Source: Agelaius tricolor (Eukaryota; Chordata; Aves; Passeriformes; Icteridae). From it: 64,000 bases of DNA. A program made the translations under genes and the position numbers. This document shows, piece by piece, positions 20,881 through 35,700 of the stretch. Every line of letters starts with the position of its first letter. Within the stretch, counting starts at the first letter, position 1. The notes under the pieces are model-generated. The model was not told where the DNA came from, ran no database searches, and saw only the letters and a list, made by a program, of their open reading frames with translations. The DNA lies in NCBI GenBank assembly GCA_023055355.1, contig JALJCS010000016.1:62001-126000 (forward strand), written 5' to 3'.

Positions 20881-23736
20881 CTGCCAAAGAGAGCATCTTA
20901 ATGAGTGAAGAATCCTCAAGAGCTGACAGAGAATATAAAAGACCCTGTAGTACAGTAGATCTTAAGGAATATCAACAAAAACGTACGCGGCATAAGATAG
21001 AAAAGCAAGAGACTTATTAAAGAGCCACTTATACTGTGTAAAAAATAGTCATTCTAAGGCATTAACGGTCTTAATTACTTTAAGCAGTGGGTTTAAAAAA
21101 AATTACAAAAGAGAACAGAAATAGAAGACCATTATAAGTAACCCAAATTTCAGATCTAGCCATCTCTAGCCTTGTGATTTGCACAGTAGCCATAAAGTTG
21201 CTGTGACATTTAGAACATTTAGGTTTCCTGTGTGCCTAACTCTATCATGTACCCATGAAACATTACAACATTCCACAGTGTCCCTTTCTGAAAGCTTTAG
21301 TGGCCACAGATCTCAGGGAAGTGGCTTACAGCATTTCAATCTACGGCGCAAAAAGAAATGGTGTCTCAGTCAGTATGCGTATGATGTCGATTCAATTTCT
21401 CAGATGTTTACGTAGGCAGTATTTCTAGTTATACTTTGCTTTGTCAGCAATGCACCTGCACTGATTTTATCTCATCGATTAAATTCTTTCCGTAATCCTA
21501 CTCCTGCAGGTAACACAGTGGGTAGGTGTGGGCATATGGGTGGACGTGTGTGATGTTGTATCCCTTGTGCTGTCCTCTGACATCTGCTTTATCTGCAAGG
21601 CAGTGCTACAAAGGCATAGTGGTATAGCAAACCATGTGCCTGAGAAGTGAGTGACCTTGGGTAGCCCCACGAACCAACAAGTTAATGACCAGCTCTAACA
21701 GATTAGGACCGGAACATACCAGGGGAGCCCTCAAAGCAAACGAAAAGTGTGAGGCAGCTGTCCATCCCAGCAGCCAAGCTGGCACGGACTAACTGCAATG
21801 CACGGTGCTACTGCACACAATCTGTTTTGAAAGGCCTGAGGCTTCCACAACTAACAAACCTAAAGAAGACCAAGATGGACAGGGGGTGGGGAAAGAAAGG
21901 GACAGAGACACTAGGTGTGAAAATACTGGCATGAGAAAAAGAACAGGGAACCGTCAAGTCAGCATGCCTGTTCTGGTGGCCTAAGTAAAGGCTGACACCT
22001 AAGGAGGACACTTAAGATCTGGAAACAAATGGGTAAGTGTGGGGTAGCAGAAAGAATACCAGTACACAATGACTGGCTGAAACCATCACACACAAGCCTA
22101 GGTGACTGCTGCCACAGACTCCAAAGCTCTCCTCTGTAGCAGGAAATTGTTGAAAACGCAAGTTTTTGTTTTGTGTGCGTATGTGTACACATAATTAAGA
22201 ACACAGACCAACATCAGACTTTCATTAGCAAATAAACAAAAAGCAGTTTGGATCCCCTGTATGTGTTGCATCTGCTTCACCTGCAACAAATGGGTTATTT
22301 TTGAGAGCATTATTCAGACCATTTAGGCAAAAAATGTGTCATTGCTATTTTGATGAAGAGACTGGCATGGGAACTTAAACGACGCTATTAAATAGGACAG
22401 TTCTTACCTGATAATGTAACATAAACGTTTCCATCTGTACACCCATGAATTTTGCTTTAACCTCAAAATCTCCTACTTCTTCCGTTGGACTGATTTCAAA
22501 AATCACGTTTTTAAACCTATGAAATTGAGAAATGAAAAATCGCAGGGAAGGAATATATGAGATGAAACCTGAAGATAAATTTTTAAAAATTCTCTTCTTA
22601 ATTCTTTATTCTGGTATCCCTATTTGAAAGCAGCCCATACAAGCCAAAGAGACTCAATATAACAAATGAACAGAAGCCTAACAGATTCTATGTCCGGTAA
22701 ATCCTATCTTCACACAAGCATAGCAGGAAAGAGGGTCATTTAATTTAGCTTGCACAATCTAAGCAGTCTACTTTAGTGCCGCATATTTATGCCTCATTTA
22801 GTGCACCGAGTACAAAGTATGACTCAGAGTTGAAAAAATTCTAGTAACAGCCAGCTCCTCTATACTCCACACAAGACATGCCAGCTTCTCAAGGCTAGCA
22901 AACTACAGCTGGAAAAACTCAAGCTAGCATAAAGCTGACTTTTCAACAATGGAAGCTGTTAGCGATAATAACATTTCACCCAAGGAGGTACCCTTCCATA
23001 ACTGTGGAGGTGACAGAGAAGCGGTTGGGGGAAAGACGATGTCATGTTTAAATCACATTACACTTCTCAATCAAAGAATTGCTTTGCTCCAACCAGAAAA
23101 AGAGAACTGAAGAGTGATCACTATGCAAGGTGTCTTGGCCCTAGGGATGCCAGCCTAGGTCATCAAAGCAACTTTTCCAGCTTTAATAACTAAGTCTACC
23201 AATAACACTAAAATTCAAATAACAAAATTGCAAGACAATGTCACACAGTCTCAAATAGATCTCAAAATTTCTGGTCCTCAACTATCAGCACCTAGACTAG
23301 TTCTAAGAAAAAGACAGGAATTCAGCATACCTATTTTCCTTTTCCTCCAAAAAGGTTATTTAGCCTCAAAGAGTTTTAAATAATAGATACTCACTGGTTA
23401 CCTTGCAGGTCCTCAATCTCTAAAAGCACTCCCTTCTCATGAAGTCGAGCAGCTGTGTATTTCAGAGAAATCTTTTTACTGTTTTTGCCTTTCATCTCTC
23501 GAGGTTTCTTGGAGACTCTGGGGAAAAAAGACAAACCAAACAAATTAGAAGGTCACAAGTAAAGACACTGCAGCAAATTTTCAATCCTATTTGAAAGAGG
23601 GGATAGAATCAGTACAGCTAAAGAACTGTGACTAATGATAGATAACTATGTACTTCTACTAGTCAATTTACCTACAAAGCACTTGTAGCCCAGATCAGAT
23701 CCTTAATTTTCTACTATTTACCAATAACATTTAAGC

Positions 23737-23790
<54 letters not shown>

Positions 23791-26700
23791 TCAAAGTAAA
23801 CAAAAACCAACCAAAAAAACAAAACCAAAAAAATCCCACCCAAAACATAAGGATATGGTACTTCATAAAAAGCAATACCATCTCTCATTAAGCAAAATGG
23901 GGTGTAATGACAACTGATATGGAGAAAAGCTGAGACTACTCAGAAACTTGCTTGTATTTTCATTCTGCAAACAAAAAGGGTTCACATTCTCACATCTGAC
24001 TGGAGGAGACAACTATTCTCCCCCCCGCCAGAAAATCTGATTTGTCTAGCACTATAACAGCTGACTTCATTTGGCATAGAAATGGGGACAATTTGTGATC
24101 AAGGGTTTCCTTGTAGGTAACTATGTTATTTCATTCTAATAAGGATAACAGGACAGACTGACTGAGCAGCAAGTGCCTATGTGGACAACAACCTTCGTAC
24201 CACTGGACTCTCTGCACTCTCTTCTCCCAAAGGGACCAAAATGTCTTTCAAGATTGTCTTTTTGACACCATTCATGGCAAGGACCTCACCCTGTATTTTC
24301 TTACTGCTGCTGAGACCCTTTTGCTAAGACTATTGCTGTGGGAAAGAGCTTGGACAAGGAGCTTTGAGCAGATAGTATTATGGTTCTTCTTAGCAACACA
24401 TGCTTTCTTGTAAGAAGCACCTCTAGGGCCGTGGAACCACCTGCTGCAGGTCATGAGGTTCAAGACCATCTAAGGAATCTGAAGGTGTGGAAGTCCATGG
24501 ACCCTGATGAGATGTGTCTGATGAGATGGGTCCTCAGGGAACCAGTGGAAGAAGTGGCTAAGCCACTATCCATCATGTATGAGGAAACGTGGCATTCCAG
24601 TCAAGCTCCTATCAACTGGAGAAGGAAAATAAGGAAGACACAATCTGTCTCACTTCTGTGACTGGCAAGGTCCTCCTGGAAACTGTGCTAAGATACATGA
24701 GAAACAAGGAGGTAATTGGTGACAGCCAATATACCTTCACTCAGGTGCCCGGCCAATTTGGTGATCTGCTACAACGGGGTTAATACACCATTTCTGGATG
24801 AGGTTTCTAACTTCTTCTCCATTTCTGACTGACAATCATCTACCTGTATTTGTGGAAAAGCATTCAACAATGTTCCACACAACATCCTTGTGTCTAAACT
24901 GAAGAAAAAGGGATTTGATAGATGGACCACTTGATGGATAAGGATCAACCGGATGGTCACACTCAAAGAATTGCAGTCAACAGCTTCCTGTGAGGGTGGT
25001 AAGGCCCTGGGACAAGTTGCCCTGGGAAGCTGTGGCTAACCCATCCCAGAACTGTTCCAGCCCAGGCTGGATGGGGCTTGGAGCAACCCGATCTAGTGCA
25101 AGGTGTACCTGTCCACGGCAGGGCGGTGGGAATCAGATTGTCTTTAAAGGTCCCCTCAAAACCAAACCATTTTATGGTTCTACGGTTCCAAGATACTTAC
25201 TTGCCCTTGCTGGCCAAGTTATCCAAGCAGGTCTTTATGTAACTTTTGTAATAATCTACTTGTTCTCCATAAAAAGTAGCTTTGGAGTTCAAGGCACTGT
25301 ATGTCTGCTGCAGCTTCACTAGCTCTGCCTTTCTTCTCTGACGGTATCTACGCTGATTTCTGATATCCTACAGCACAAAGAAAGACAGGCAGAGACTTAA
25401 CAGTGATTTGAGCTCTCCAGGTGCTCAGTCCCAGAGCCACTGAGTACTTGAAACACACAATTTGATTTTGCTTCAATGCAAGGCTTGAGCACTCATTTGC
25501 ACTTGCCCCAGTTTAAGTGTCACAGCTTTTTCTCTGTTATGACTATTTGCGGAACTAACCAACTCTACAAGTTGCACCTTCTGTGGCTTTCTCAAACTTC
25601 AGTTCTGTTCTAGTTGTGATACTAGAGTGGGCACTGAAAGCCCATGATATAAAAGCAGCAATTCTGCCAGCACTGGAAAGTATCTTACAAATCGAGCAGC
25701 ACACAGACTTCATTATTTTTCTTTGTTAGTCAGCCTTTAAGCATCACTTGCCTTAATATCTCAACAAGAAAACACTACATTCATTGACTGATACTTTAAT
25801 TTGTGACACGTATTATCTATAGTACAATTAATTCTTATCAAATCCCTAAAAGTGATTATTTAGTTGGTTTACTTACGTAACATTTCCCAAATAGTTTTTC
25901 AGTAAACAATGTGATGTAAAATATATTGTCACTGTAGCAATATCCAACAGTACTGGATCTCTTTTGTAAGTTTTTCATAGCAACTCCCCTCATCATTTAG
26001 GGATTCTTTAACAGGCACATTTAAATCAAAATAACAATTAGGATGTCTTAGAGTTATGAGCAAAACTTCTTTGTGTGACTAAGCTTGTAGAGGCACTACT
26101 TGAATTAGTGAAATGGAGCAAAAAAACACACATCACACGTCAGGACCTCCCTTCCAAGCTATTAAGTTTTTTCTTAAAGTACCTGAGAACCAGGCAACGC
26201 AGTTGTTTGAGAGAACAGAAACACTGTATAAAAGTAAAGGACTTTCCACACGCCAAGAGGTGGAAATGCTGCAACAAAAGGCATGATTTTTCTCTATAAA
26301 TTAGCTACTAAAACTTTACTCTCTTTCTGAAAACTCATGCCAGTTTCACAAAGCTGGAAACTGGGAAAACTATCATTATTAGGAAACCATCAAATGGTAT
26401 ACCTTCGCAATATCATTGATTAGTTCCTGGTATTTATTTTTGGCATTCACTGGCCCCAGTTCTGTCAACTTCTTCAGGCCTGCCTTGATTTTTTCTTTTT
26501 TTTCTTGGAGATTCAAGTTGCCATCTTCCTTTACAGAGACAGATTTTTTCATCTTATCAGGAGTTTTAGCATCACGAATGGCCCGTTTCTGCATAGCTCT
26601 ATGATGCTCTGCTTCCTAGAAGAAAACAAAAACCTGCAAGTTCATAAGCAAATCAATTACAAGAAGACAAAAAGAAGCAGAAACAGATTGTCTGATCTCT

Positions 26701-29700
26701 GGCATAACACAGGATTAAGAGTTTTGCTTGGTGATTCCCGTACCGATTCGAATGATTCGATGATGACATTTTGATGAACACATTCTACACATGGGGACCA
26801 GGAGAAGCCTACTTATCATCTAGAGTGGTCTTCTACATAAACAGTTTCTAGCAACTGCTGCAGGAGTAAGATTCACACGTACAATTTATTTCCACTGTAC
26901 ACCCTCCTGATTATCATAACACCCTGCTCCATCATCAGTGGAGACAGCGTCACTGCAATACCTAAACAGAGAATCCCACATATATCTAGATAGATGATGA
27001 TTTCCAAGTCTAAAACCAGCACAGACAAACAACATCATACTTGCTCTGAGGTAGCTGAAGTTTCCAAAATTTCAGTCAGCGTCTCCCCTGGCTGGAAGCG
27101 GATTACATCAACAATTAAACGTTTTGTGCTGCAAAGAGATCAAGGATAATAGGAGAAAAAAATTTTAAACAGAAAGACCTTTAATACTTTTCTGTTCTGC
27201 AACAATACCAATGCTACTGATTTATTTAAAGTCGGACTATTACTGGATAAGCACTCAGGTAGGCATAAGCTAAACTAGACCAGACCCCTGACAAGCACTT
27301 TACTTTTTGGACAGTGCGTTATTGGAAACTAGTTCCTCAAAAGGTTCCTCTCTGTAATACGCACAATTTGCTCCCCAAAACTTCTTCAAACAGCAAGGAG
27401 GCTACCCCATATATTAGAAGGTAGCCCCAGTACTGCCAGGTGGACCACAGAAACTGCATTTAAAGTGAACAATAACACAGGTAGCAGCCACAGCCCATTT
27501 GTGCAACCAGAAAAGCTCTAAAATATTATCCACCCATAAGCATGCTTCAGTGATCTTTAACAGGTATCAAAAAACTCAGAAGAATTATTTTCTTATGGGG
27601 ATGGGAGACAGGTAGATCTCAAGTCCAGCCTGGCAATAGACAGGGTCATTTCCTTGATTTGAGCTGAGATTTAATCACAGTCGGTTTCCACTCTGAAGCA
27701 CTTCTGTCCTTAAGCCACACAATAAAACCAAATAGCATCTCTGCAGTCCAGCTGGAATTATTTTTGGAATCACACAAACTGCATTGCATACGCACCTTCC
27801 TCATCATCCACAACTTAAGCGACTACCAGTGCAGCTGGTAAATCTTTATGTTTGAAACCAGTGTCACCTTTGTCTGGTGGGTAGGAAAATACTGATGTAT
27901 CTTTTAAGAAGTCCAGTTAAAGTTAATTTTGGAGACAAAATCTTCTCGTGGGAGATCATTTGTCTGCCTATACCAAGTACATGCTGAGCAAAGATTTTTC
28001 AAACTGCCCTCTGAGCAGGAATGCATAAGAGGAGGTAGGCATGCATTTGAATGTCAGGTCACTGCTTTGTACATCTCAGCAATAGGGATTTGCTTAAAAC
28101 CAGCCAAGAGTCACTGTTAGTTAAAGGTTTTCCAGAATAAAGATTCTGGCAATAATAAAATTATTATTGCGGAAAGAATTTAATCGGTGAGATAAAATGA
28201 CAGTCCATTGCTCTCTTTCCTTTAGGTTATAAGACCTATGCTGCTCAAAAAGGCTATTAGTCTTCATCAATTAAAAGTCATGCCACAGCATGGAAAAGGA
28301 CATGACTACAATCTCAGTGTATTTGGAGTAACAGTCCCCCCACATTTCCTTAAATTATGCCTCAATTCTCTCATTTTCACATGCTGATTAACTGGTAAAA
28401 TTCCAGTTGCTCCTTCTTTTGAGTAATATACCAGGCAGTTACCTCCTACTTACTTCAAAAGAATTGTCCTTGCATCCATCTCTGCATTCTCATCACCAGG
28501 AACGTCAAATTTATTAGTGAGTGTGAGAGAAACCTCAGTCTTTGCTAGCATTTCCCTGTTGGGGTCATTAACATTGCCAGAGCCTTCTCCTGCCAAGCAG
28601 AGAGAGTTTATAGATTAAATCACATTCTTTACCTTCTTGACTGTTAGGACTTCGTAATTTTTCCCTACATAACAGACACAGAGAAACTAGACTGTTTCCT
28701 ATACTGTCCAAAGGACACTTCAAAACCCAAACCAACTTTTAAAGACATCATCTTGAATATATCAGACTATATCTTGAATATCAGACTTTTTCATAACAAA
28801 TCTGAGAGAATGCACCAGCCAGAAAAGCACCACAAAGTCACCACTTTGAATGCCTTAAAGATTTACAAGCATTCCACACTCTAGCTCAGTATCTCACTGA
28901 GAAGAGTGGCTGAACTGCCAAAAGTAGAAAACAAAAATGTGATGATGCGCATATGTCCATGTCCTCATCAAAATGCATGTTTCAAGCTAAGAGCAAAGAG
29001 CTTGTTAGCAACTGAGCCTATCATCATCTCTTGAACAAAGTAAGCTATCCCATCAAAAAGAAATTTTCTTGCTCTAACTGCATATGAACTTTCACCAGAA
29101 CAATAGTTGGTACCTTTCCCCCCATTTTATAAAGGGTTGCAGAAAGATCTGACATATTAGCCACAGTGAAACAATGCACACAGGAGAAACGAAATGGGGA
29201 AGGAGGGCAAGTTCTAGCTAAACCCATGGTCTCTCTTGTTCAGATAATGCCTCTTGCAGTTCTTTGCCAGCGCTTGGAAGAAAATGTGCTTGCAATCACT
29301 CCTTCAGAAGATTCTAACCTTTCTGATCAAGCAACTTCAAGGTTAGTGTTTGCTTTCAGAGCATCCTCTCCAAAAACTGTGCCTGGTTTGCCTCCCTCCC
29401 CTCTGCTAGACTAGAAACTTCAAATAACTGCAACATAGAAACCAATGAAGGAGAAAAACTTGTGCATCCTTCCACAGTATGTGTTACATCCTGAAGCAGT
29501 AAACTGTGTCTCAGGTTTCCAGAACAGTTTCACAGATTAGTAGTGTTAGTTCCTTCCTTCCCCAACCAGAAGAGAATAAAATTCTATTTTCCTTATGGAA
29601 AATAACTCTAAAGGAGGGGAAATATGTTACCTGTCTGTTGGGGAAGATCACCTGTCCACATGCCAAAGACTCTTAAAGGAACACATGCTATTTAATACAT

Positions 29701-32700
29701 TTATTACTGCACTCTGAAAGGAATACCTACAGGTCTCCAGTAAGGATGGATCCTTGCAAACAAGCTGGAACAGGGACACAAGAACAGAGAAATGGCTCCA
29801 GTGTAATGGAACAAAGAAAATATGTCAAAATCCATCTGTCTTCAAGAAACTTCTAGAGTGGGATGCAGTGAGGTGGGTGGGGAGAAGAGAAAGAACCCCT
29901 GTTTTTTTCAGGGCAGTAAATTATGCAACAATTCTGTGGGTGCTTTTTAGAGCATGTCCTCCTGAAGGACCAGTGACAATTTCTTACTGTTTCGTTACTG
30001 CACTTTAAGTCATTTCAGGTAATATCACATATTATTTTAGCAGAATAAACTAGACCACCTATTAAGGACTCAATTGTAGGAACCTCTCCGAGATCATCCA
30101 GCAGCTCGTGAATTGGATCATTATGCTCAGGAGCAATTGCATCTTGATGGTCTAAGAGCAACTAGATGAATAGAAAAAAACAATCATGTTTTAACAATAT
30201 ATCCTTTTCTAGACAGTAGAATTTCATTACATTAGGCTGGTATCTTTTAGAAAAAAATCACTGAACTCCAAAGCAGTGATGTCAATATTCAGAGCTGTGT
30301 CAATATCACAATATTGACAATATCGTGATAATAATGTGACAATATTCAAATGCTTTCCAAAGAAACTTAGTGAAGCCATACCTAAACTACTATATTCGAT
30401 AAACCAACAAGCTCTCACAAACTACAATCATGACAACTGTCGGCCTTGTATTTGGTACTTTTGTGTTTCAGACAGAAACAGCATTTTCTTCACAAACACT
30501 GCTTATAAGGAGCAACTGTGACTAACGCATACTTACAGTGTGTGTATTGATGATTTCACCAATAGAAATATAAATTACTGGTTTAGTGAGAGTCACCAAG
30601 TCTGAATATTCATCAATATTAAATTTATCCTGCAATTCAGGAACCTCACAGGCAGCCTGAAAAAAACGTCTTCAGAACAAAGAAGGAGAGAACACTCAGT
30701 ATGACTCTGAGATATGTCAAGAGTATTACAATTTAATGTATGACAATTTCCCTATGACAATTTCAAGCATAGACTCTCCCCTTTAAACTATGGTACACTA
30801 TGGCATACTACAATGTGCAGCTTTAGTTTAACACATCAGAAGCAACCTAGTAAATTCATTCATTGATACTGGCCATGTTGACATTTGCTCATTTTCAAAA
30901 TTGACAGAACTGCCTTCAGTGACCTCATTCTCCTGCCTCGACTGCATTATCATCCTTTGCCCCCAACTACCTCTGGTTACCCTTTTTCCAAAAGACAGGA
31001 GCTACCACAATTCTTGAACAAAAGCCTACTTCAACTACATGAATAGCTAAATGCCAACCTGCTTTATTCCTGATCACCACTAGATTTTCATATGCAACCA
31101 GGGTTCACATAGGACAGAAGAATGTATGTCCCGTCCAAAGTACTGTAATAAGTATGTGCAAAAGCAACCTTTATTTTGGACACTTGAAACTCTTGACTTT
31201 GCAATCTCATGAACATACAATCCATTGTTCATAAATCCCAGGTACATATTTTATCTGCCCATGTCACTGATGCTCGTGGCAGTCTGGACTGAAATCTCTT
31301 TTATTTTAAATAGACTGCATATTTGACAGAGACAGAATTTTCCATATTCTAAATTTACTGTTTTCCCTTTTTACTTGCAATGTTACCCTTCGACAAACTT
31401 CCCAATTAATTAGCTACGGTCTTCTACCTGAATTTCTGGTATGACTGCAACAGATATTCATTAATGATGCTTAGATGAGCATTGTCTCCCATGAACATCT
31501 TATTGGATGCAGCATGCTGTAACATCTTTGCAATGGAACCAAGGTTTCTGCGTTGATCTGTCGTCAGCTGACCTCCAGCTGAAAGGTCGATGATGTCAAA
31601 TGCATCTGGTGCAACAATGGCTGGATTCATGTAGCGATAATAGAGTAAGTTGCCAACAATCTGGGAAAGAAAGAAGAAATGTATCAATAAACAAAAGTTC
31701 AGGACCCAACCAAATTTTATTGAAACTACTCTGTGTTTAGATAAATTATTTTCTTGTAAGCCTCTTTCCAACACAAAGGTTCTGCTGTACAGAAGCACAC
31801 ACCATCCCAAAAGATCTACAGCGTTAAAAAAAAACCAATATCATAAAGATGCAATAGGGAGCTCAACACAGAGGAAAGCCTGAGCACCATCAGTCACAGG
31901 ACAATACAGCAGCAGATATTCCTATGCGTAAAGATTTAGAACTCCAACTTACAAAAATGTACAGATAAGAGATACTATAAGTTACCAATGAACTACTGAT
32001 ATGAGCATGAGAGAGTCTGTCAGGAGAATTAAATGCAACTGAATTAGCCTAACAGAGGGCAGAATGACCACGATACAGAGGAATCTGATAATGAAGTTTC
32101 AGTGTGGAACAAGAGCCAATTTGTAAAGAAGCATAAAGCACTGGCTGCCATCTCTGATAAAGAAAAAATAGGGAGGAAGAATGGCACACCAAGAAGGTAA
32201 ATTGAGGAAATGTTTTTCCATTTCTTGTCCAAAGCCCTTCTCTCTTTCAGAATAAAAGCCTTCTTCTATAACCCAGCAAGATATTCAGGCACAGACCCCT
32301 AGATAGTGAGAAACCATTTAATCCAGAAGTAAGAAAATCAGAAGTACAGAAAACAAATGGCATTGGATGCTTTGAAAATCCAATTTACTAGTCAAATGTG
32401 AGCAGCAGTATATTTCAAAGAACTACAAATAGAGATTATCACATTATCCATATGCTCACAATATTCTTCTACCCCGTGCTGGATATTTTGCCAAAAGTAA
32501 TTCTAGCAAGGAAAGGTATTAACTCACCATGCTGATTTAAAGCAAAAGCTCTCTCACCACATGCTCATTTGCAGAAGGCCAGGTCACTGAACCTTGGCTT
32601 CACCTGCTTTTCATGTGACTAAAATGCATGGAAGAGATTGGGGTCTGAACAAACAGGTGAAAACACAGAGAAAAAACCTAGCCATTGGTAAGTCCCAGAA

Positions 32701-35700
32701 ATTAATAACTGGTTTCAGTCAGGCCATGTTTGGACAAGTGTTTTATGCAAGCCTCTGCTGTACTCTCACAAATTATGCTGTGGGATGTTAACAGTCTGCT
32801 GACTATTAACAGTCTGTTTACTGCCAGTAAAAAGAAAAAAACATCCATGAAAGAAATTTAATTAATGACATTTGAACTTGTGGGGCAAAAAGAACAGTAT
32901 GTTATATGAGTATCTTCAGTTGCTAAATAAAAAATCTACAGGTAGGTATTGCACGCAACTGCAGTTTTGACTTTCATGTGGACATTATTTCCATGAGGAT
33001 TAACAAAACCTGCAGTTTTCCACCTAAATTTACAGATGGAAGAAATTAATTCACCTGCATAGAAAGAACCGATGTCTCAGAATGGGAAAGCACAGAACTA
33101 GAAGAGAGAAGAAAACAGCATTCAGATTGGTAATTATTTTGTAATGAAGCAGAGGCAGAGAAGCTTAAAGAGACATTGTCAAGTATTCTAATAACCAAAC
33201 TATATTGTACTAAAAAGTAGAGCATTCATGGTCATAAATTCAGAATTTCCCAGAAGCCACAAAACCAAAGAAATTTCAACAAAAACCCTGATGCTGTAGT
33301 CATCTAAGACCAACTAATATTAGGATCCTTTTAGTTCTCCAATCCAACTGAAATGCAAAATACAAAACTGACCAGGCATCATGGGAAGCGATTCTACATA
33401 TTGCCGTCAAAATATCCCAGTGTGTTCCAGATGGGGCATTAGGAATTTGGCACACGGACTTTTTAACTTGTCTCTTTAAGGAAGGAGCAGCAGCCAGTGA
33501 CCACAGTAGTTAACCCAAGGTTTATTTTCTAGGAGCAACAGTAAACCCCAGGTCAAGAAACCTAAAGGTCCAAATGCCCAAGATACTAAAAACAAAACAG
33601 AAGCATCAGGATACTTCCTTCTAAACAATGTATTACATCTCAAGCGATGTGTATGAAGCTGACGTCAATAGCCTGATGTGAAATATTTTCTATCTGTAGA
33701 GGTAAATGAATAGGTTTACATGTGCTCGTCTCCACACATACACCTAACAAGAGAGAAGAATGAGATGAGCTCGCCACAGCCAATTTGGCTGACAATTACT
33801 CACAAAGGTGTATAGATCCTCACCTTCAGAAGCTCATCCTCACCAGCATCAGGAAACTTCTCATGCAGGGAGTCTTTTAGGACCTTGGCAATGAAACGCA
33901 TTCCATACCTGAGAGAAAGAAAAGGTCAAATAAGACTGCTGCAAGCATGAAGACACCAGCAACTTCTCAGGGATAACAGTGGTGCATCAGACTCACGGGA
34001 TTTTGTCCACTGAACTAATAATGGCAGATAGGAACTTGTCTGTCACTGTCCTCATGTTTCTGATTGAGGCATCCAGGCGCGTCCTCACCTCTTCATGACT
34101 TAGGGCTTGCTCAGGAGTAACATCATATGGCAGTTTGCTATTTGAAAAAGTCAGACATATAAAGGAGAGTATTACTCAGGCTAGTACACTTCAAGAATGT
34201 ATAGCCTGACACAGAAACATATTCACTGCCAAAACCAGAAACTTATATTCACTTCGCTGCAAAAAACTATTCACTGCTTTTAATTAACCTGTTTGGCACC
34301 GTCAGAACTGAAATTCTTTTGCTTTTACTTCCTTTACTTTCCCTTGCACTGTCCACTGAGAGAAAGACCTGGCTAACTCAAAATTGAATCTTTTTTACAG
34401 CATGCACACCGGGCAAAAAAAGCACCATCCATTATACATAGTGGTACTTCAGACTGCGAATTGGTGAAAATGAAAGCTACACATTTGAGTATTAAGATGA
34501 TGAAAACTTGGACACAAGCAGAGCAGCATCCATAAAATCAATATAACATGCTGCTGAAGGAATAGTTATCCTTTTTTCAATCAGCTGAAACTGTTGCATA
34601 GTATTCCAGTGAACACAGACAAATGAAGCTGGTAATTCATAAAGGTGTATCCTAAATCTCATGTATAGAGAAGAATCTGAATACACATCATCACTTCCAT
34701 TTTTACCATACCCAGAATTTTTCATAAAGTGTGCCAAGGTATACGACTGCTTTAGATATGGAGGAAGTCATTCATCTGTAGGGCTTTTGCTTTTTTTTTT
34801 AATACGTTAAAAAACCCCAATAACACAACAAAATCCTCAAGTTCTAGCAAATCACAACCACTGAAGAAAAAGAAACCAGAATGACACAAAATCACATAGC
34901 TGAATACAGTTATCATCAATGGCTGATATTAATTAGAAAGATGTTAGGACCAAGGAGAATTAAATGCAATGTGATGCTTCCTGCCAGCAAGAGCGACTTT
35001 GTGTGCTTGAGAAGAAGTACGTGTTTGCACAGGCCAAGCATGACATGAACAGGGACTGACATGGAAACAATTCCCAAGTACATTTTCTTACAATACATCA
35101 TTTTAGGTTAGAGGGCATCTCATAGTTAACTATCAAGTTAACATAGGAAAATACCAAAGAGCATTTCTTTTTCCATAATTTTATGACATTCCTGTTCAAT
35201 ACTCTCAGCACCACAGCCAGAGTAAGAACTTTAGAACTCTCAGATGAAAGCTGTCTTGACAAGACAGTTGGACAGATGCATGCAGTGGAGCCAAGGATGC
35301 AAGTTTTGAATGACTGAGCAATGCCAAGCAACGTTTAGAAAAATACAGTATTAACAGGTCCCATACCTGGCCTCTCCAGTTTGAGATTCCATCTGGTTAA
35401 CCCAAGACTTGTAAATATCCACAGGATCAGTTTTGATATTAAGTGACTTGTCATCGATGATTTCCTTCACAACTGGTGCAAGGATCTGCCTCAGGGCATT
35501 CTGACCACGGGCACCACGATTGAAACTTACCACCATTTTAATAACAGTAGGATTCCCAGTCACAATTTCATGTATCTGGTCTACTTTTGATCTGAAGAAG
35601 AAAGAATCCATATGAAATTTTAGGTATGCATAACTCTGTCACTGCCTACGCTTCCCTGGACTATTGTTCCAAGCATAACCTTGGGGATGGGGTGGTGGGG

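Noticed and set aside
24380..24661. 93-codon + frame as a possible host gene
   Set aside because: It is a decayed CR1 reverse-transcriptase fragment (DPDEMC..EEVAKPLSIMYE).
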